A stretch of DNA of 18,849 bases. Origin: Lachnoclostridium sp. UBA7122. Its GTDB lineage: Bacteria; Bacillota; Clostridia; Lachnospirales; Lachnospiraceae. The translations under genes and the position numbers were made by a program. Positions 1 to 8,517 of this stretch are shown piece by piece; position 1 is the first letter of the stretch, and each line of letters opens with the position of its first letter. A model generated the notes under the pieces. That model saw only the letters and a program-made list of their open reading frames with translations. It was not told the DNA's origin and did no database searches. The stretch covers positions 1-18,849 of the forward strand of contig DKXQ01000254.1 of the NCBI GenBank assembly GCA_002493085.1, given 5' to 3'.

Positions 1-190
1 TGTACTGTTTATTTTATATACATTAGTAAAATAATATATTTAATAATTAATTTATGTACAAAATCAATATATATATTGACATTATTTCAATAGTACATTT
101 TATGTAGCTATATTTTTTATTAATGTAAAGTAAAACAAATATTTTTATACTTTAACAAACAAAATATATATAGTAACAGGTATAAAAATA
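1..190. other. A+T-rich intergenic DNA at left edge
   Basis: I see no gene here. The stretch is strongly A+T-rich. It holds a perfect 16-base palindrome (TCAATATATATATTGA, 64-79) and an ATGTAC/GTACAT inverted pair (54-59 and 92-97). Both are easy to obtain by chance in such DNA, so no function is assigned. It lies downstream of the LytTR gene terminator. Confidence 0.5.
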
Positions 191-238
191 AGGACTGCCG
201 CAATAAGTAAATTAAATAACTCTTAGTGCGGCAGTCCT
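191..238 (-). terminator. Rho-independent terminator of the XRE-LytTR pair
   Basis: A perfect 12-base inverted repeat (AGGACTGCCGCA at 191-202, its complement at 227-238) encloses a 24-nt loop. Read on the minus strand the stem is followed by TATTTTTATA, a U-rich tail, 16 bases beyond the LytTR stop codon. The orientation fits termination of the minus-strand unit. Confidence 0.8.
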
Positions 239-254
239 GTATTTATTATATGAT

Positions 255-995
255 TTAATTCCGGCAATTAAAATAATCCTCTTTAAACTGCTTAAACTTT
301 CTTCCTCCAATTGGAATTATATCCTCACTGTTCTTTAAATATACTTCTTTATTTCTAAAATCAATGCTGGATATATAGTCTATATTAACAGCAGTTCCAT
401 AAGTTGGCGTTAAAAATTTTGTCCGTTTAATCCTGTTCATAAATTTTTTACTGGAAAGATTTGGAATGGCAATATCATCATCAACTGTATGGATATATAG
501 TGTTCCTCTTCTGTTTTCAAAATAAATTACTTCATCCAGATAGATAATATAACCAATCCCAGCATAGCGCAAAGGTATATATTCACGTTTTTCCGGTATC
601 CTGCACATTTCAACTGCTTCCAGTACTTCATTAATACAGGTCCTGATTAACCTGCCATCCCCTATTGGCTTCTCAATATAGTCATAACAGTGGATTCTTT
701 TTAAAAGTTCACCTTCAAGCCCGGCAAGTGATGTGATAAAAATTATTGGAGTAAGTTTATATAAATCATATCTTCTCAATGAATCGGCAAATTTTATGCC
801 AGAATTATTATTACTTTTATCAGCCTCAAATACAATATCTATTAGAAATAAATCAATCCGGTTATCTGTTGCACAAATTAAAGCCTCTTTCCTATGTGCA
901 AATGCAAATACATTGCTGACCCCATAACAGGATTTAACTATTCTTAATAAAGCATTTCTGCTTTTTTTGTTGCTGTCTAAAACCAGAATGTTCAT
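255..995 (-). CDS. LytTR-family response regulator
   Basis: Cytoplasmic transcription regulator of 246 residues. Residues 1-120 form a receiver domain: D7, the likely phosphoacceptor D53 (in LFLIDIVF), the switch T/S pair in FITS (87-90) and the conserved lysine K109 in the EKP motif. Residues about 140-240 form a LytTR DNA-binding domain, recognisable from the pattern around YLDEVIYFE and the closing segment with PIGG. The size and domain order match AgrA/ComE/VirR-like regulators, which act on peptide signalling, bacteriocin or cell-surface genes. No histidine kinase or peptide gene lies beside it. The gene follows an XRE regulator by 23 bases, so the two are probably cotranscribed. The first acidic position has only one Asp rather than a pair, a modest deviation in the metal pocket. 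The target genes cannot be told from this window. Confidence 0.88.
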   Translation of the reverse strand: MNILVLDSNKKSRNALLRIVKSCYGVSNVFAFAHRKEALICATDNRIDLFLIDIVFEADKSNNNSGIKFADSLRRYDLYKLTPIIFITSLAGLEGELLKRIHCYDYIEKPIGDGRLIRTCINEVLEAVEMCRIPEKREYIPLRYAGIGYIIYLDEVIYFENRRGTLYIHTVDDDIAIPNLSSKKFMNRIKRTKFLTPTYGTAVNIDYISSIDFRNKEVYLKNSEDIIPIGGRKFKQFKEDYFNCRN

Positions 996-1018
996 AAGTA
1001 TTTTTTACCCTTTACCCA

Positions 1019-1351
1019 TTAGTCATTTGGAAATTCCTCAGAAAGTGTTTTCATTAAGTCAAATGCCATATGCCTTAGCCGTTCATTTATTTTGCGGTAA
1101 TACTCAACGAGAATTAATTCTTCTCCTGATATCCCGTCAATATCTAATCCAAAAAAATATCCAACTGGAATACTGAATTCTATAGAAATATTAGCTAATT
1201 CAGTGTATGGAATTGGTGTTGTCCCATTTTCATATCTGCTAAGTGTCTGTTGAGTCATATGCATTTTTTCAGCAAACTTTTTCTGTGTCATATTATTAAT
1301 TTCCCTGACACTCCGGATTCTTTCCCCGATAAATTCACTATCTAATGCCAT
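1019..1351 (-). CDS. XRE-family helix-turn-helix transcriptional regulator
   Basis: Small DNA-binding protein of 110 residues. Residues about 8-64 carry a Cro/C1-type HTH: ERIRSVREINNMTQ, then FAEKMHMTQQTLSRYENG, with the typical TQQTLSRYE recognition-helix pattern. The C-terminal 45 residues are helical and of no recognised family. I chose ATG at 1351 because GAGG sits 7 bases upstream; a GTG two codons earlier is also in frame but has no useful spacing. It precedes the LytTR regulator on the same strand and is probably its operon partner. The pair may control a common target or each other; this is inference. A perfect TATAAT lies at 1386-1391 on the minus strand. Confidence 0.85.
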   Translation of the reverse strand: MALDSEFIGERIRSVREINNMTQKKFAEKMHMTQQTLSRYENGTTPIPYTELANISIEFSIPVGYFFGLDIDGISGEELILVEYYRKINERLRHMAFDLMKTLSEEFPND

Positions 1352-1385
1352 TACCACACCTCATTTTTACAACATGCTTTTTCTA

Positions 1386-1391
1386 ATTATA
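1386..1391 (-). promoter_or_regulatory. Candidate -10 box of the XRE-LytTR unit
   Basis: The minus strand reads TATAAT here, 34 bases upstream of the XRE start codon. I could not find a convincing -35 box at 16-18 bases; the nearest TTGGAT is 22 bases away. Only the -10 is supported. Confidence 0.35.
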
Positions 1392-1595
1392 ACGGCAAAT
1401 CAGCATAATTTTTATCCAATATATAAGTATTAAAACCCATATATTGGGTACAGGCTGGTTTTTGTACCATAATTACTATTCTTAGATAGTACCATGAATT
1501 ATCTTGTGGTTCAAGCAATGAACTATTTAAGCAGTTATTAAAACCGATAACAATAATATAATATCTTTGGTGTAACATCTTTATGAAATTTAACA

Positions 1596-1624
1596 TTGAT
1601 AAGAACTGGCATATGTGGTATTTT
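1596..1624 (+). promoter_or_regulatory. Candidate sigma-A promoter for the phosphatase-nfo-carboxypeptidase unit
   Basis: TTGATA (1596-1601), a 17-base spacer, then TATTTT (1619-1624) preceded by TGG, an extended -10. Transcription would start about 45 bases before the phosphatase ATG. The -10 matches consensus at four of six positions. A 7-base dyad, AACGTTT/AAACGTT (1647-1661), lies in the leader. Confidence 0.4.
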
Positions 1625-1674
1625 AAAATAAAATAAAAAGAAAAGGAACGTTTTAAACGTTACAGGTAATTATT

Positions 1675-2217
1675 ATGGGCTATTTATATTTTACGAGACA
1701 TGGTGAAACTACCGGCAATACAGAAAACAAAGTTTGTGGTGCAACAGATACTGAACTTACAGGGCTTGGAAAAAAACAGGCTATGGAACTTGGCATAAGA
1801 ATAAAAGAAGACAAAGATATTATTATAGATGAAATAATTGCTTCCCCTCTTAAACGGGCAAGGGAAACGGCTGGTTTTATTGCAGAGGCTATAGATACTC
1901 CAATGCACACAGACAGGCGTATAATAGAGCAGAATTTTGGAAAGTATGAGGGCATGGACAGGCGTTCTGATGAGTTTAAAGAAGCAAAGCATCATTTTGC
2001 TGATAATTATTCAGATGGTGAGTCAATGCTTAAGGTTGCACAGAGGGTTTATAACTTTCTTGATGAAATTAAAAAAGATAAGAATAAAACTTATCTTGTA
2101 GTAGCACACAATGGCATAGCAAGAATTGTCCACTCATATTTTTTTGATGAAACTAATGAAGAATTCGCAGATTATTCTATACAAAATTGTGAGCTGCTAT
2201 GCTATGAATGGAATTAG
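1675..2217 (+). CDS. Histidine phosphatase family protein (phosphoglycerate mutase-like)
   Basis: A cytoplasmic phosphohydrolase or mutase of 180 residues in the branch-1 histidine phosphatase superfamily. The signature TRHGET lies at residues 7-12 with the nucleophilic H9. The second arginine is in SPLKRARETA (about R61), the acid/base glutamate is around E85, and the second catalytic histidine is H145 in VVAHNG. The length suits the GpmB/CobC-like group of small phosphatases rather than glycolytic dPGM (about 230-250 residues), so it may act on a small sugar phosphate or nucleotide; the substrate cannot be read from sequence. The ribosome binding site is weak (CAGG, 8 bases upstream). It is first in a unit with endonuclease IV, 24 bases downstream. 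Confidence 0.85.
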   Translation: MGYLYFTRHGETTGNTENKVCGATDTELTGLGKKQAMELGIRIKEDKDIIIDEIIASPLKRARETAGFIAEAIDTPMHTDRRIIEQNFGKYEGMDRRSDEFKEAKHHFADNYSDGESMLKVAQRVYNFLDEIKKDKNKTYLVVAHNGIARIVHSYFFDETNEEFADYSIQNCELLCYEWN

Positions 2218-2241
2218 CAGCAGGCAGAAATGAGGTAAAAT

Positions 2242-3075
2242 ATGTACTATATAGGAAATCATTTATCTTCTTCAGATGGATATGCGGCAATGGGAAATAC
2301 TGCATTAGCACTTGGAGGAAATACGTTTGCATTTTTTACAAGAAATCCAAGAGGAGGCAAAGCTAAAGAGATTGATAAAAACGATATAGAGAAATTTCTT
2401 GGGATAGCCAGAGAAAATAATTTTGGAAAGCTTGTTGCACATGCACCATACACGATGAACCTGTGTTCTGTAAAAGAAGATGTAAGAACATTTTCCAAAA
2501 ATATATTTGCAGATGATATAAAGAAGATGGCATACATTCCTGACAATTATTATAATTTTCATCCTGGTTCACATACTGGACAGGGTGTACAAAAAGGAAT
2601 TGAAATTATTGCTAGTGTGCTTAATGAAATAATACTGCCCGAGCAGACAACTACTATACTGCTTGAAACTATGGCAGGAAAAGGCAGCGAAGTTGGTGGA
2701 AATTTTGAAGAGCTAAAAGAGATTATTGACAGAGTAAAATTAAAAGATAAAATTGGCGTATGTCTTGATACATGCCATATATGGGATGGAGGATATGACA
2801 TAGTCCACAATCTGGATGGCGTAATTGAAGAATTTGATAAAATTATAGGTCTTGAAAATCTATATGCAATACATTTTAATGACAGTAAAAATGAATGTGG
2901 CTCACACAAAGACAGGCATGAAAAAATTGGCTATGGAAAAATCGGACTTGAAGCACTAAAACGCTTTGCACTTCATCCTGCTTTTGCCGGCAGGCCTTTT
3001 ATATTAGAAACACCTAATGATAATGAAGGATATACACGTGAAATTGCAATGTTTAAGGAGTGGATGGAAGAATGA
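2242..3075 (+). CDS. nfo: Deoxyribonuclease IV (apurinic/apyrimidinic endonuclease)
   Basis: Base-excision-repair enzyme of 277 residues that cleaves the phosphodiester bond 5' of abasic sites using a trinuclear zinc centre in a TIM barrel. The family metal-binding signatures are all present in order: the NFHPGSH segment, LLETMAGKGSE, the CLDTCHIWDGGYD motif, HFNDSKNECGSHKDRHEKIG, and the terminal ILETPND. The length is normal (Escherichia coli Nfo has 285 residues). The start at 2242 has GAGGT 5 bases upstream. Its stop overlaps the ATG of the next gene (ATGA), which implies translational coupling with the S66 peptidase. Its neighbours have no obvious link to DNA repair. Confidence 0.95.
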   Translation: MYYIGNHLSSSDGYAAMGNTALALGGNTFAFFTRNPRGGKAKEIDKNDIEKFLGIARENNFGKLVAHAPYTMNLCSVKEDVRTFSKNIFADDIKKMAYIPDNYYNFHPGSHTGQGVQKGIEIIASVLNEIILPEQTTTILLETMAGKGSEVGGNFEELKEIIDRVKLKDKIGVCLDTCHIWDGGYDIVHNLDGVIEEFDKIIGLENLYAIHFNDSKNECGSHKDRHEKIGYGKIGLEALKRFALHPAFAGRPFILETPNDNEGYTREIAMFKEWMEE

Positions 3076-4100
3076 GGATACCAGAATTTTTAAAAGATGG
3101 CGGGACTATAGGTTTTGCAGCGCCATCATTTGGATGCAATATAGAACCATATAAAAGTGGATTTATAAATGCGCAGAAAAAATTTATTACAATGGGATAT
3201 AACCTTGAAATTGGTGAAAACTGTTATAAAGGCTGTGGGACAGGTATAAGCAATACTCCTGAAAAATGTGGTGAAGAACTTAATAGTTTTATGGCAAAAA
3301 AAAGAGCTGATGTGGTTATCTCCTGTGGTGGCGGTGAACTTATGTGTGAAGTTCTTGACTATGTTGATTTTAAAAGTATAGCCAGGGCAGAACCAGTGTG
3401 GTATATGGGCTTTTCTGATAACACTAATATGACGTTCCTGCTGCCAACACTTTGTGATACGGCTGCCATATATGGACCATGTGCGCCAGCTTTCGGAATG
3501 AGGACGTGGCATAAATCTATACAGGATGCACTGGATATAATTACAAATAAAATTTCTACAATATACAGTTATGGTTTGTGGGAAAAAGAATCACTTAAAA
3601 CAGAAGAAAACCCGCTTGAACCATACAATGTTACAGAAAAAACAAAAACCCAGTATTATAACTGCAATGGCAGGGCGGACATTACCGGCAGGCTTATTGG
3701 CGGCTGTCTTGACTGCCTTAGTATTCTTGCTGGCACAAAATATGACAAAGTTCCAGAATTTAATGAAAGATATAAAGAAGATGGCATAATATGGTTTATG
3801 GAAGCATGTGATTTAAATGTGATGGGAATCCGCAGGGCACTGTGGCAGCTAAAACATGCAGGATGGTTTAAATATGTAAAATGTTTTCTTATAGGCCGCC
3901 CACTGTGTTTTGGTGAAGAACTTTTTGGCATTAACCAGTATGAAGCTGTTACTGCTGTTTTAGGTGAATATAATGTACCTGTTATAATGGATCTTGACAT
4001 AGGGCATCTTCCTCCTATGATGCCGCTAATTCCAGGTGCAAAAGTACATTTCAAGGCAGACGGCAATAAGGCTGGCATAACATATTTATATGAATTTTAG
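3072..4100 (+). CDS. S66-family LD-carboxypeptidase (LdcA/MccF-like)
   Basis: Serine peptidase of 342 residues in family S66. Members either trim the terminal D-alanine from the tetrapeptide of recycled peptidoglycan (LdcA) or cleave microcin C-type nucleotide-peptides for self-immunity (MccF). The Ser-Glu-His triad is visible: S115 in GFSDNTN, E244 in WFMEACD and H312 in DIGHLPP. The N-terminal GFAAPS and the VVISCGGGE segment are also typical. I chose the ATG at 3072 because it overlaps the nfo stop and has AAGGAG upstream (3055-3060); a GTG at 3060 is in frame but would sit on that ribosome binding site. No microcin genes are nearby, so murein recycling is slightly more likely, but sequence alone does not separate the two roles. 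Confidence 0.88.
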   Translation: MRIPEFLKDGGTIGFAAPSFGCNIEPYKSGFINAQKKFITMGYNLEIGENCYKGCGTGISNTPEKCGEELNSFMAKKRADVVISCGGGELMCEVLDYVDFKSIARAEPVWYMGFSDNTNMTFLLPTLCDTAAIYGPCAPAFGMRTWHKSIQDALDIITNKISTIYSYGLWEKESLKTEENPLEPYNVTEKTKTQYYNCNGRADITGRLIGGCLDCLSILAGTKYDKVPEFNERYKEDGIIWFMEACDLNVMGIRRALWQLKHAGWFKYVKCFLIGRPLCFGEELFGINQYEAVTAVLGEYNVPVIMDLDIGHLPPMMPLIPGAKVHFKADGNKAGITYLYEF

Positions 4101-4119
4101 ATATAAATCACATACTTTT

Positions 4120-4136
4120 TACTATAAATAATAGTA
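4120..4136 (+). other. Weak hairpin after the carboxypeptidase gene
   Basis: TACTAT and ATAGTA pair around a 5-base loop, 19 bases after the stop codon. The stem is short and no U-run follows, so it is at best a poor terminator. Read-through into the RND gene is possible. Confidence 0.25.
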
Positions 4137-4142
4137 TATAAA

Positions 4143-4171
4143 TTGACAACTGGAAACTTTGCATGTAATTA
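4143..4171 (+). promoter_or_regulatory. Candidate promoter of the RND permease gene
   Basis: A perfect -35 hexamer TTGACA lies at 4143-4148. Seventeen bases later is only a poor -10 (TAATTA, 4166-4171). The -35 is the stronger half of the evidence. A start here would leave a leader of roughly 70 bases containing the palindrome at 4212-4225. Confidence 0.35.
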
Positions 4172-4211
4172 TGAATATGCATGGAGTTATAGTAACGTTA
4201 ATTTAAGACAG

Positions 4212-4225
4212 TTTGTGTACACAAA
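4212..4225. promoter_or_regulatory. 14-base palindromic candidate operator upstream of the RND gene
   Basis: TTTGTGTACACAAA is a perfect 14-base palindrome ending 24 bases before the chosen start codon. A half-site-like AGTACAC follows at 4227-4233. Symmetric sites of this kind near efflux genes are usually bound by dimeric repressors, but no regulator gene is adjacent, so the binding protein is unknown. Confidence 0.45.
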
Positions 4226-4249
4226 AAGTACACTGGAATGGAGAGGACT

Positions 4250-7200
4250 ATGCCAAAATTTAGTGTAAAAAAACCATTCGTAGTACTTGTAGCAGTTATT
4301 ATGGTACTTGTACTGGGAATAGTAAGTTTTACAAGAATGTCAACAGACTTTCTGCCTCATATGAACCTGCCATATATGATGATTATAACTACGTATCCTG
4401 GTGCATCTCCTGAAAAAGTACAAAAAGATGTAACAGAACATGTGGAAAGCGGTACAGGTACAGTTAATGGCGTAAAGAATGTAACAAGCCAGTCAATGGA
4501 AAATGCAAGCCTGGTTACACTGGAGTTTGAAGATGATACAGATATGGATGCTGCTATGGTTAAAGTTTCATCTGCAGTAAACCAGCTTGACCTGCCTGAT
4601 ACTGCCGGCAATCCTATGATTATGGAAATCTCAGCAGATATGATGGCTACAATGATTACAAGTGTTGACTATAAAGGAAAAGACAGAATTGAACTTTCTA
4701 AATTTGTAGATGATGTAGTAATTCCAGAAATCCAGAGACAGGATGGCGTTGCTAATGTAACAGAATCAGGAAGTGTTGTAAAGTCTATAGAAGTTGTGCT
4801 TAACCAGGATAAAATTGATGACATTAATGAAAAAATACTTGCTAAGACAGATAAGACGCTTGCTAAAGCAAAGAAAGAAATTAATGACGCAAAGAGAAAG
4901 CTTGAAGAAGGTAAAAAGGAACTTGAAGAACAGAAAAATGCACTTCAGGAGCAGCAGGAACAGCAGTCAGCAGAGCTTGCCAAATACAGCAAGATGATGA
5001 ATGAGGCAATCGCTACAAAGACTGCGTATAATTCACAGCTTACCAGCCTTAAGGCAAGCCAGACAGCGCTTAAAACAGAAAAAAAAGCATATAAAGATAA
5101 TGGAGTGGTCAGCTCATATAACCAGATAAATGATGCTATAAAGGCCCTAAGGGATGCTTTTTCCGAAGATGGCGCTGGCTATAAAGCAATATATGATGCT
5201 GCATACAAGCAGATTCTTGTTGCAATGGCACAAGGCATAGTAGAAGCCTCTGGTTTAGATATAGAGATAACAGAAGATAATGTGGAACAGTATTTAGAAG
5301 AGTATAAAAGCGTCCTGGGTACAGCTGCTGACGAATACATACAAAAGGCTGAAGAACAGGCTAAAGAGCTAGCTGGCACACAGGCTGCCGTGCAGCTTGC
5401 ATCACTCCCGCTTGATGTTAAAGATGCAATAGACAACCCAGACAAATTAAAGGCTTTAAAAAATGTAATGGAATCCCAGGGACAGACAGAAGCTGCTAAA
5501 AACATTACTAAGAAAAACCTTTCAATGCTGTATAATATTGTAGAAGTGAGAATACCACAAATTGATGTTGCACTTGGCAATTTAAAAACTGAAATTGCAG
5601 CTGCAAAAGCTATAGTCGGGCAAGTTACAAAGTCCATTGCAGAAGCAGAAGACAGATATGAGCAGGTTGAATCAGGAAAAATTACTGCTGCCGCTGCGTT
5701 TGGCTCTGCCAATGCACAAATTTCCAATGCAGAATCAGCACTGAAAAACAGCCAGAGTGAATTAGACAGTGCACAAAAATCATTTAAAGAGTCAAAAAAA
5801 CAGGCACTTGAAAGTGCAAATCTTGATGAACTGCTTACTATGGAACAGCTTTCAAATATACTTACTGCTGAGAACTTTTCCATGCCAGCCGGATATATAA
5901 GTGAAGATGAAACCCAGTATCTTATAAAAGTCGGAGATGAGTATAACAGCATTGATGAGATGAAAAATGCTGTTTTATGTAATATTAAAGATATTGGTGA
6001 TGTAAAATTATGTGATGTTGCTGATATTAATATTGTTGACAATTCAGCTGACTCATACGGAAAAGTCAACGGCAATGACGCTGTTCTTTTAAGTATTTCA
6101 AAGTCAAGTACAGCAGGAACATCTGATGTATCAGATGGATGTAACAGTGCATTTAAAAAACTTGAGGAAGAAAATAAAGGTTTAAGGTTTACTAACCTTA
6201 TGGACCAGGGAGATTATATAAGACTTATTGTTGATTCAGTGCTGTCTAACCTCCTATGGGGTGCACTTCTTGCCATAATTGTATTATTAATCTTTCTTAA
6301 AGATATAAGGCCTACAATAGTAGTTGCCTTTAGCATACCGCTTAGTGTACTATTTGCAGTTGTACTTATGTACTTTACTGATATTACATTAAATATTATT
6401 TCACTGTCAGGTCTTGCACTTGGTGTTGGCATGCTTGTAGATAACTCTATTGTAGTTGTTGAAAATATATACAGGCTCAGAAGCAAAGGCGTACCAGCAG
6501 CACGTGCTGCTGTAATGGGTGCAAACCAGGTAGCAGGAGCTATTTTTTCATCAACACTTACTACTATATGTGTATTCCTTCCAATAGTATTTACAGAAGG
6601 AATTACAAGACAGATAATGCAGGATATGTGTCTTACAATCACATACAGCCTGTCAGCGAGCCTTATAGTAGCACTTACAGTTGTACCATCTATGGGTTCT
6701 GCACTTCTTAATAAAGCAAATGAAAAAAAGCACCGCTGGTTTGATGCAATTATAAATGTCTACGAAAAAACAGCACGTTTCTGTCTGAGATTTAAAATAA
6801 TACCACTTGTTATTGCTATAGGGCTTTTAGTATTTTCAGTAAATAAGGTAATAAAGATGGGAATAGTCTTTATCCCTGAAATGGGCAGTGAACAGATGTC
6901 TGTTTCATTTACTGCGCCTGATGATACCTCTGCAGAAGAAGATTATAAGCTTTCAGATGAGATAGCCTCTGAAGTACAAAAAATAAAAGGCGTAAATACT
7001 GTTGGTACAATGCTTAGCAGTGCAACATCTGTTATGGGTTCTGTAAGCACAGATAAAAAACAGTATTCTGCAATGATACTTCTTGATGAAGAATATGCTA
7101 ATAGAAATAAAGAGATTGCAGCAAAGATTGAAAAAATACTTGAAGATAAAAAGCTTGAAGACTATTCAGTATCAGAATCAAATATGGATATGTCAAGCAT

Positions 7201-8350
7201 GATGGGAAGCGGGCTTGAAATTAATATATATGGCAAAGACCCCGGTAAACTTCTTAAAATTAGCGAAGATGTTAAAAAGATGGTTGAAAGCGTTGACGGA
7301 TTTGAAGAAGTTACAAATGGACAGGAAAAAGCAGATAAGGAACTGGTTGTACAAGTCAAGAAGAAAAAGGCTATGAGGCTTGGCCTGACTGTTGCACAAG
7401 TGTATGCAGAACTTGCTGCCAGACTCTCAACAGATAAAGATTCTACAACCATTACAGTGAATGAAGAACAATATGACGTAAAGATAATTGATGAAAGGGA
7501 AGAACTCAATACCAGAAATATAATGGATTATGAGTTTGAAACTACAACAACTAATGATAAAGGTGAAACTAAAAAGAAAAAACATAAGCTTAAAGAGTTT
7601 GCTGAATTAAAAGAAGGCACATCCATTGCAACAGTCAAAAGAGAAAATCTGGTAAATTATATATCAGTAACTGCCACAACAAAAGATGGCTACAACACAA
7701 CACTTTTAAGCAGGGATGTAGAAAAACTTATCAATGAATATAAGGTACAAGACGGATATGAAATAAAGGTTGCAGGCGAAAGTGAGACAAATAATGAAAT
7801 GGTAAAGAGTATGCTTACTATGATAGGCCTTGCTGTTATATTTATCTATCTTGTAATGGTGGCACAGTTTGCCAGCCTCCTGTCTCCATTTATAATACTG
7901 CTTACAATTCCTCTTGCATTTACTGGAGGACTTATAGCGCTTATTATAACAGGCGAAGAGATTTCAGTAATGGCACTTATGGGATTTCTCGTACTTTCAG
8001 GTGTAGTAGTTAATAATGGTATTGTATTTGTAGACTATGCTAATAAATTGCGTCTTGATGGCATGGAAAAAAGAGAGGCACTTGTAGAAACAGGAAAAAC
8101 ACGTATGCGCCCTATTATGATGACTGCCCTTACAACAATACTTGCAATGTCAGTAATGGCAGTAAGCCAGGACACTACAGCCGCTATGAGCAAAGGTATG
8201 TCAATCGTTATAATCGGCGGGCTGGTATATGCGACATTTATGACATTGTTTATAGTACCTGTGTTATATGATATACTATATAGAAAACAGTTAAAGAAAA
8301 TAGACCTTGGCGATGAAGAAACATTAAATGAAGTAGATGATATTATATGA
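4250..8350 (+). CDS. RND-superfamily efflux permease (AcrB/HAE1-like) with a large helical insertion
   Basis: Proton-driven inner-membrane exporter of 1366 residues. The start KFSVKKPF followed by one membrane helix, the porter-domain YPGASPEKV segment, the TM2-TM6 block from about residue 665, the proton-relay motif GMLVDNSIVVVEN (D731) and a second block ending IVPVLYDILYRK are all standard. Between the DN-type docking segments LNQDKID and LTMEQLSNIL lies an extra stretch of about 335 residues (about 192-526; DNA 4823-5827) rich in K, E, Q and A with coiled-coil character. Without it the protein would have about 1031 residues, the usual RND length. ATG at 4250 is preferred because GGAG lies 6 bases upstream; an ATG at 4238 is in frame. 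No membrane-fusion or outer-membrane partner is present, as expected in a Gram-positive. The stop codon lies in the repeat element that follows. Confidence 0.93.
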   Translation: MPKFSVKKPFVVLVAVIMVLVLGIVSFTRMSTDFLPHMNLPYMMIITTYPGASPEKVQKDVTEHVESGTGTVNGVKNVTSQSMENASLVTLEFEDDTDMDAAMVKVSSAVNQLDLPDTAGNPMIMEISADMMATMITSVDYKGKDRIELSKFVDDVVIPEIQRQDGVANVTESGSVVKSIEVVLNQDKIDDINEKILAKTDKTLAKAKKEINDAKRKLEEGKKELEEQKNALQEQQEQQSAELAKYSKMMNEAIATKTAYNSQLTSLKASQTALKTEKKAYKDNGVVSSYNQINDAIKALRDAFSEDGAGYKAIYDAAYKQILVAMAQGIVEASGLDIEITEDNVEQYLEEYKSVLGTAADEYIQKAEEQAKELAGTQAAVQLASLPLDVKDAIDNPDKLKALKNVMESQGQTEAAKNITKKNLSMLYNIVEVRIPQIDVALGNLKTEIAAAKAIVGQVTKSIAEAEDRYEQVESGKITAAAAFGSANAQISNAESALKNSQSELDSAQKSFKESKKQALESANLDELLTMEQLSNILTAENFSMPAGYISEDETQYLIKVGDEYNSIDEMKNAVLCNIKDIGDVKLCDVADINIVDNSADSYGKVNGNDAVLLSISKSSTAGTSDVSDGCNSAFKKLEEENKGLRFTNLMDQGDYIRLIVDSVLSNLLWGALLAIIVLLIFLKDIRPTIVVAFSIPLSVLFAVVLMYFTDITLNIISLSGLALGVGMLVDNSIVVVENIYRLRSKGVPAARAAVMGANQVAGAIFSSTLTTICVFLPIVFTEGITRQIMQDMCLTITYSLSASLIVALTVVPSMGSALLNKANEKKHRWFDAIINVYEKTARFCLRFKIIPLVIAIGLLVFSVNKVIKMGIVFIPEMGSEQMSVSFTAPDDTSAEEDYKLSDEIASEVQKIKGVNTVGTMLSSATSVMGSVSTDKKQYSAMILLDEEYANRNKEIAAKIEKILEDKKLEDYSVSESNMDMSSMMGSGLEINIYGKDPGKLLKISEDVKKMVESVDGFEEVTNGQEKADKELVVQVKKKKAMRLGLTVAQVYAELAARLSTDKDSTTITVNEEQYDVKIIDEREELNTRNIMDYEFETTTTNDKGETKKKKHKLKEFAELKEGTSIATVKRENLVNYISVTATTKDGYNTTLLSRDVEKLINEYKVQDGYEIKVAGESETNNEMVKSMLTMIGLAVIFIYLVMVAQFASLLSPFIILLTIPLAFTGGLIALIITGEEISVMALMGFLVLSGVVVNNGIVFVDYANKLRLDGMEKREALVETGKTRMRPIMMTALTTILAMSVMAVSQDTTAAMSKGMSIVIIGGLVYATFMTLFIVPVLYDILYRKQLKKIDLGDEETLNEVDDII

Positions 8351-8517
8351 TGCCAGGGTCAAAAGTAGGTAGCAATGCGTGCTTGCACGCAATTTGCTAT
8401 CTACTGGCCTGACCCGCCAAACACCGACAAGAAGCAGATTTGCTTGCAAATATGCGGGATTGGAGGTGTTGGCAGGATTGCGGAAATTGCGTAGCAATGT
8501 AGCGATCCGTCGCATCA
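8348..8517. repeat. Stem-loop-rich repeat element, MITE/REP-like
   Basis: A 170-base segment bounded by TGATGC and GCATCA and flanked by TTATA direct repeats (8343-8347, 8518-8522). It folds into three hairpins. The first pairs 8356-8361 with 8410-8415 and 8364-8381 with 8386-8405 around a CTTG loop. The second pairs 8416-8425 with 8465-8473 and 8434-8442 with 8447-8455, again with a CTTG loop. The third pairs 8475-8481 with 8502-8508 and 8486-8490 with 8494-8498. It codes for nothing and is visibly richer in G+C than the surrounding intergenic DNA. The features suit a non-autonomous mobile or REP-like element; copies elsewhere cannot be seen from this window. Confidence 0.6.

Larger units (their letters stand above)
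1352..1674. other. Divergent intergenic region between the XRE and phosphatase genes
   Basis: A 323-base A+T-rich stretch between divergently transcribed genes. It holds the candidate XRE -10 box, the candidate phosphatase promoter near its right end, and a small GGTACA/TGTACC hairpin (1447-1452 with 1463-1468). A minus-strand reading frame at 1387-1596 has no ribosome binding site and no recognisable family, so I do not call a gene. Confidence 0.5.

Noticed and set aside
1387..1596. Minus-strand 69-residue reading frame between the XRE and phosphatase genes
   Set aside because: No ribosome binding site, no recognisable family, and its 3' end overlaps the candidate XRE -10 box.
5179..6075. 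Minus-strand reading frame of 298 residues inside the RND gene
   Set aside because: It is antisense to the coiled-coil insert, serine/alanine-rich as expected from the complement of its codon use, and has no family features.
8348..8517. CRISPR array or riboswitch
   Set aside because: The three hairpins differ in sequence with no regular repeat-spacer pattern, and the segment lies after a stop codon with a terminator before the next gene.
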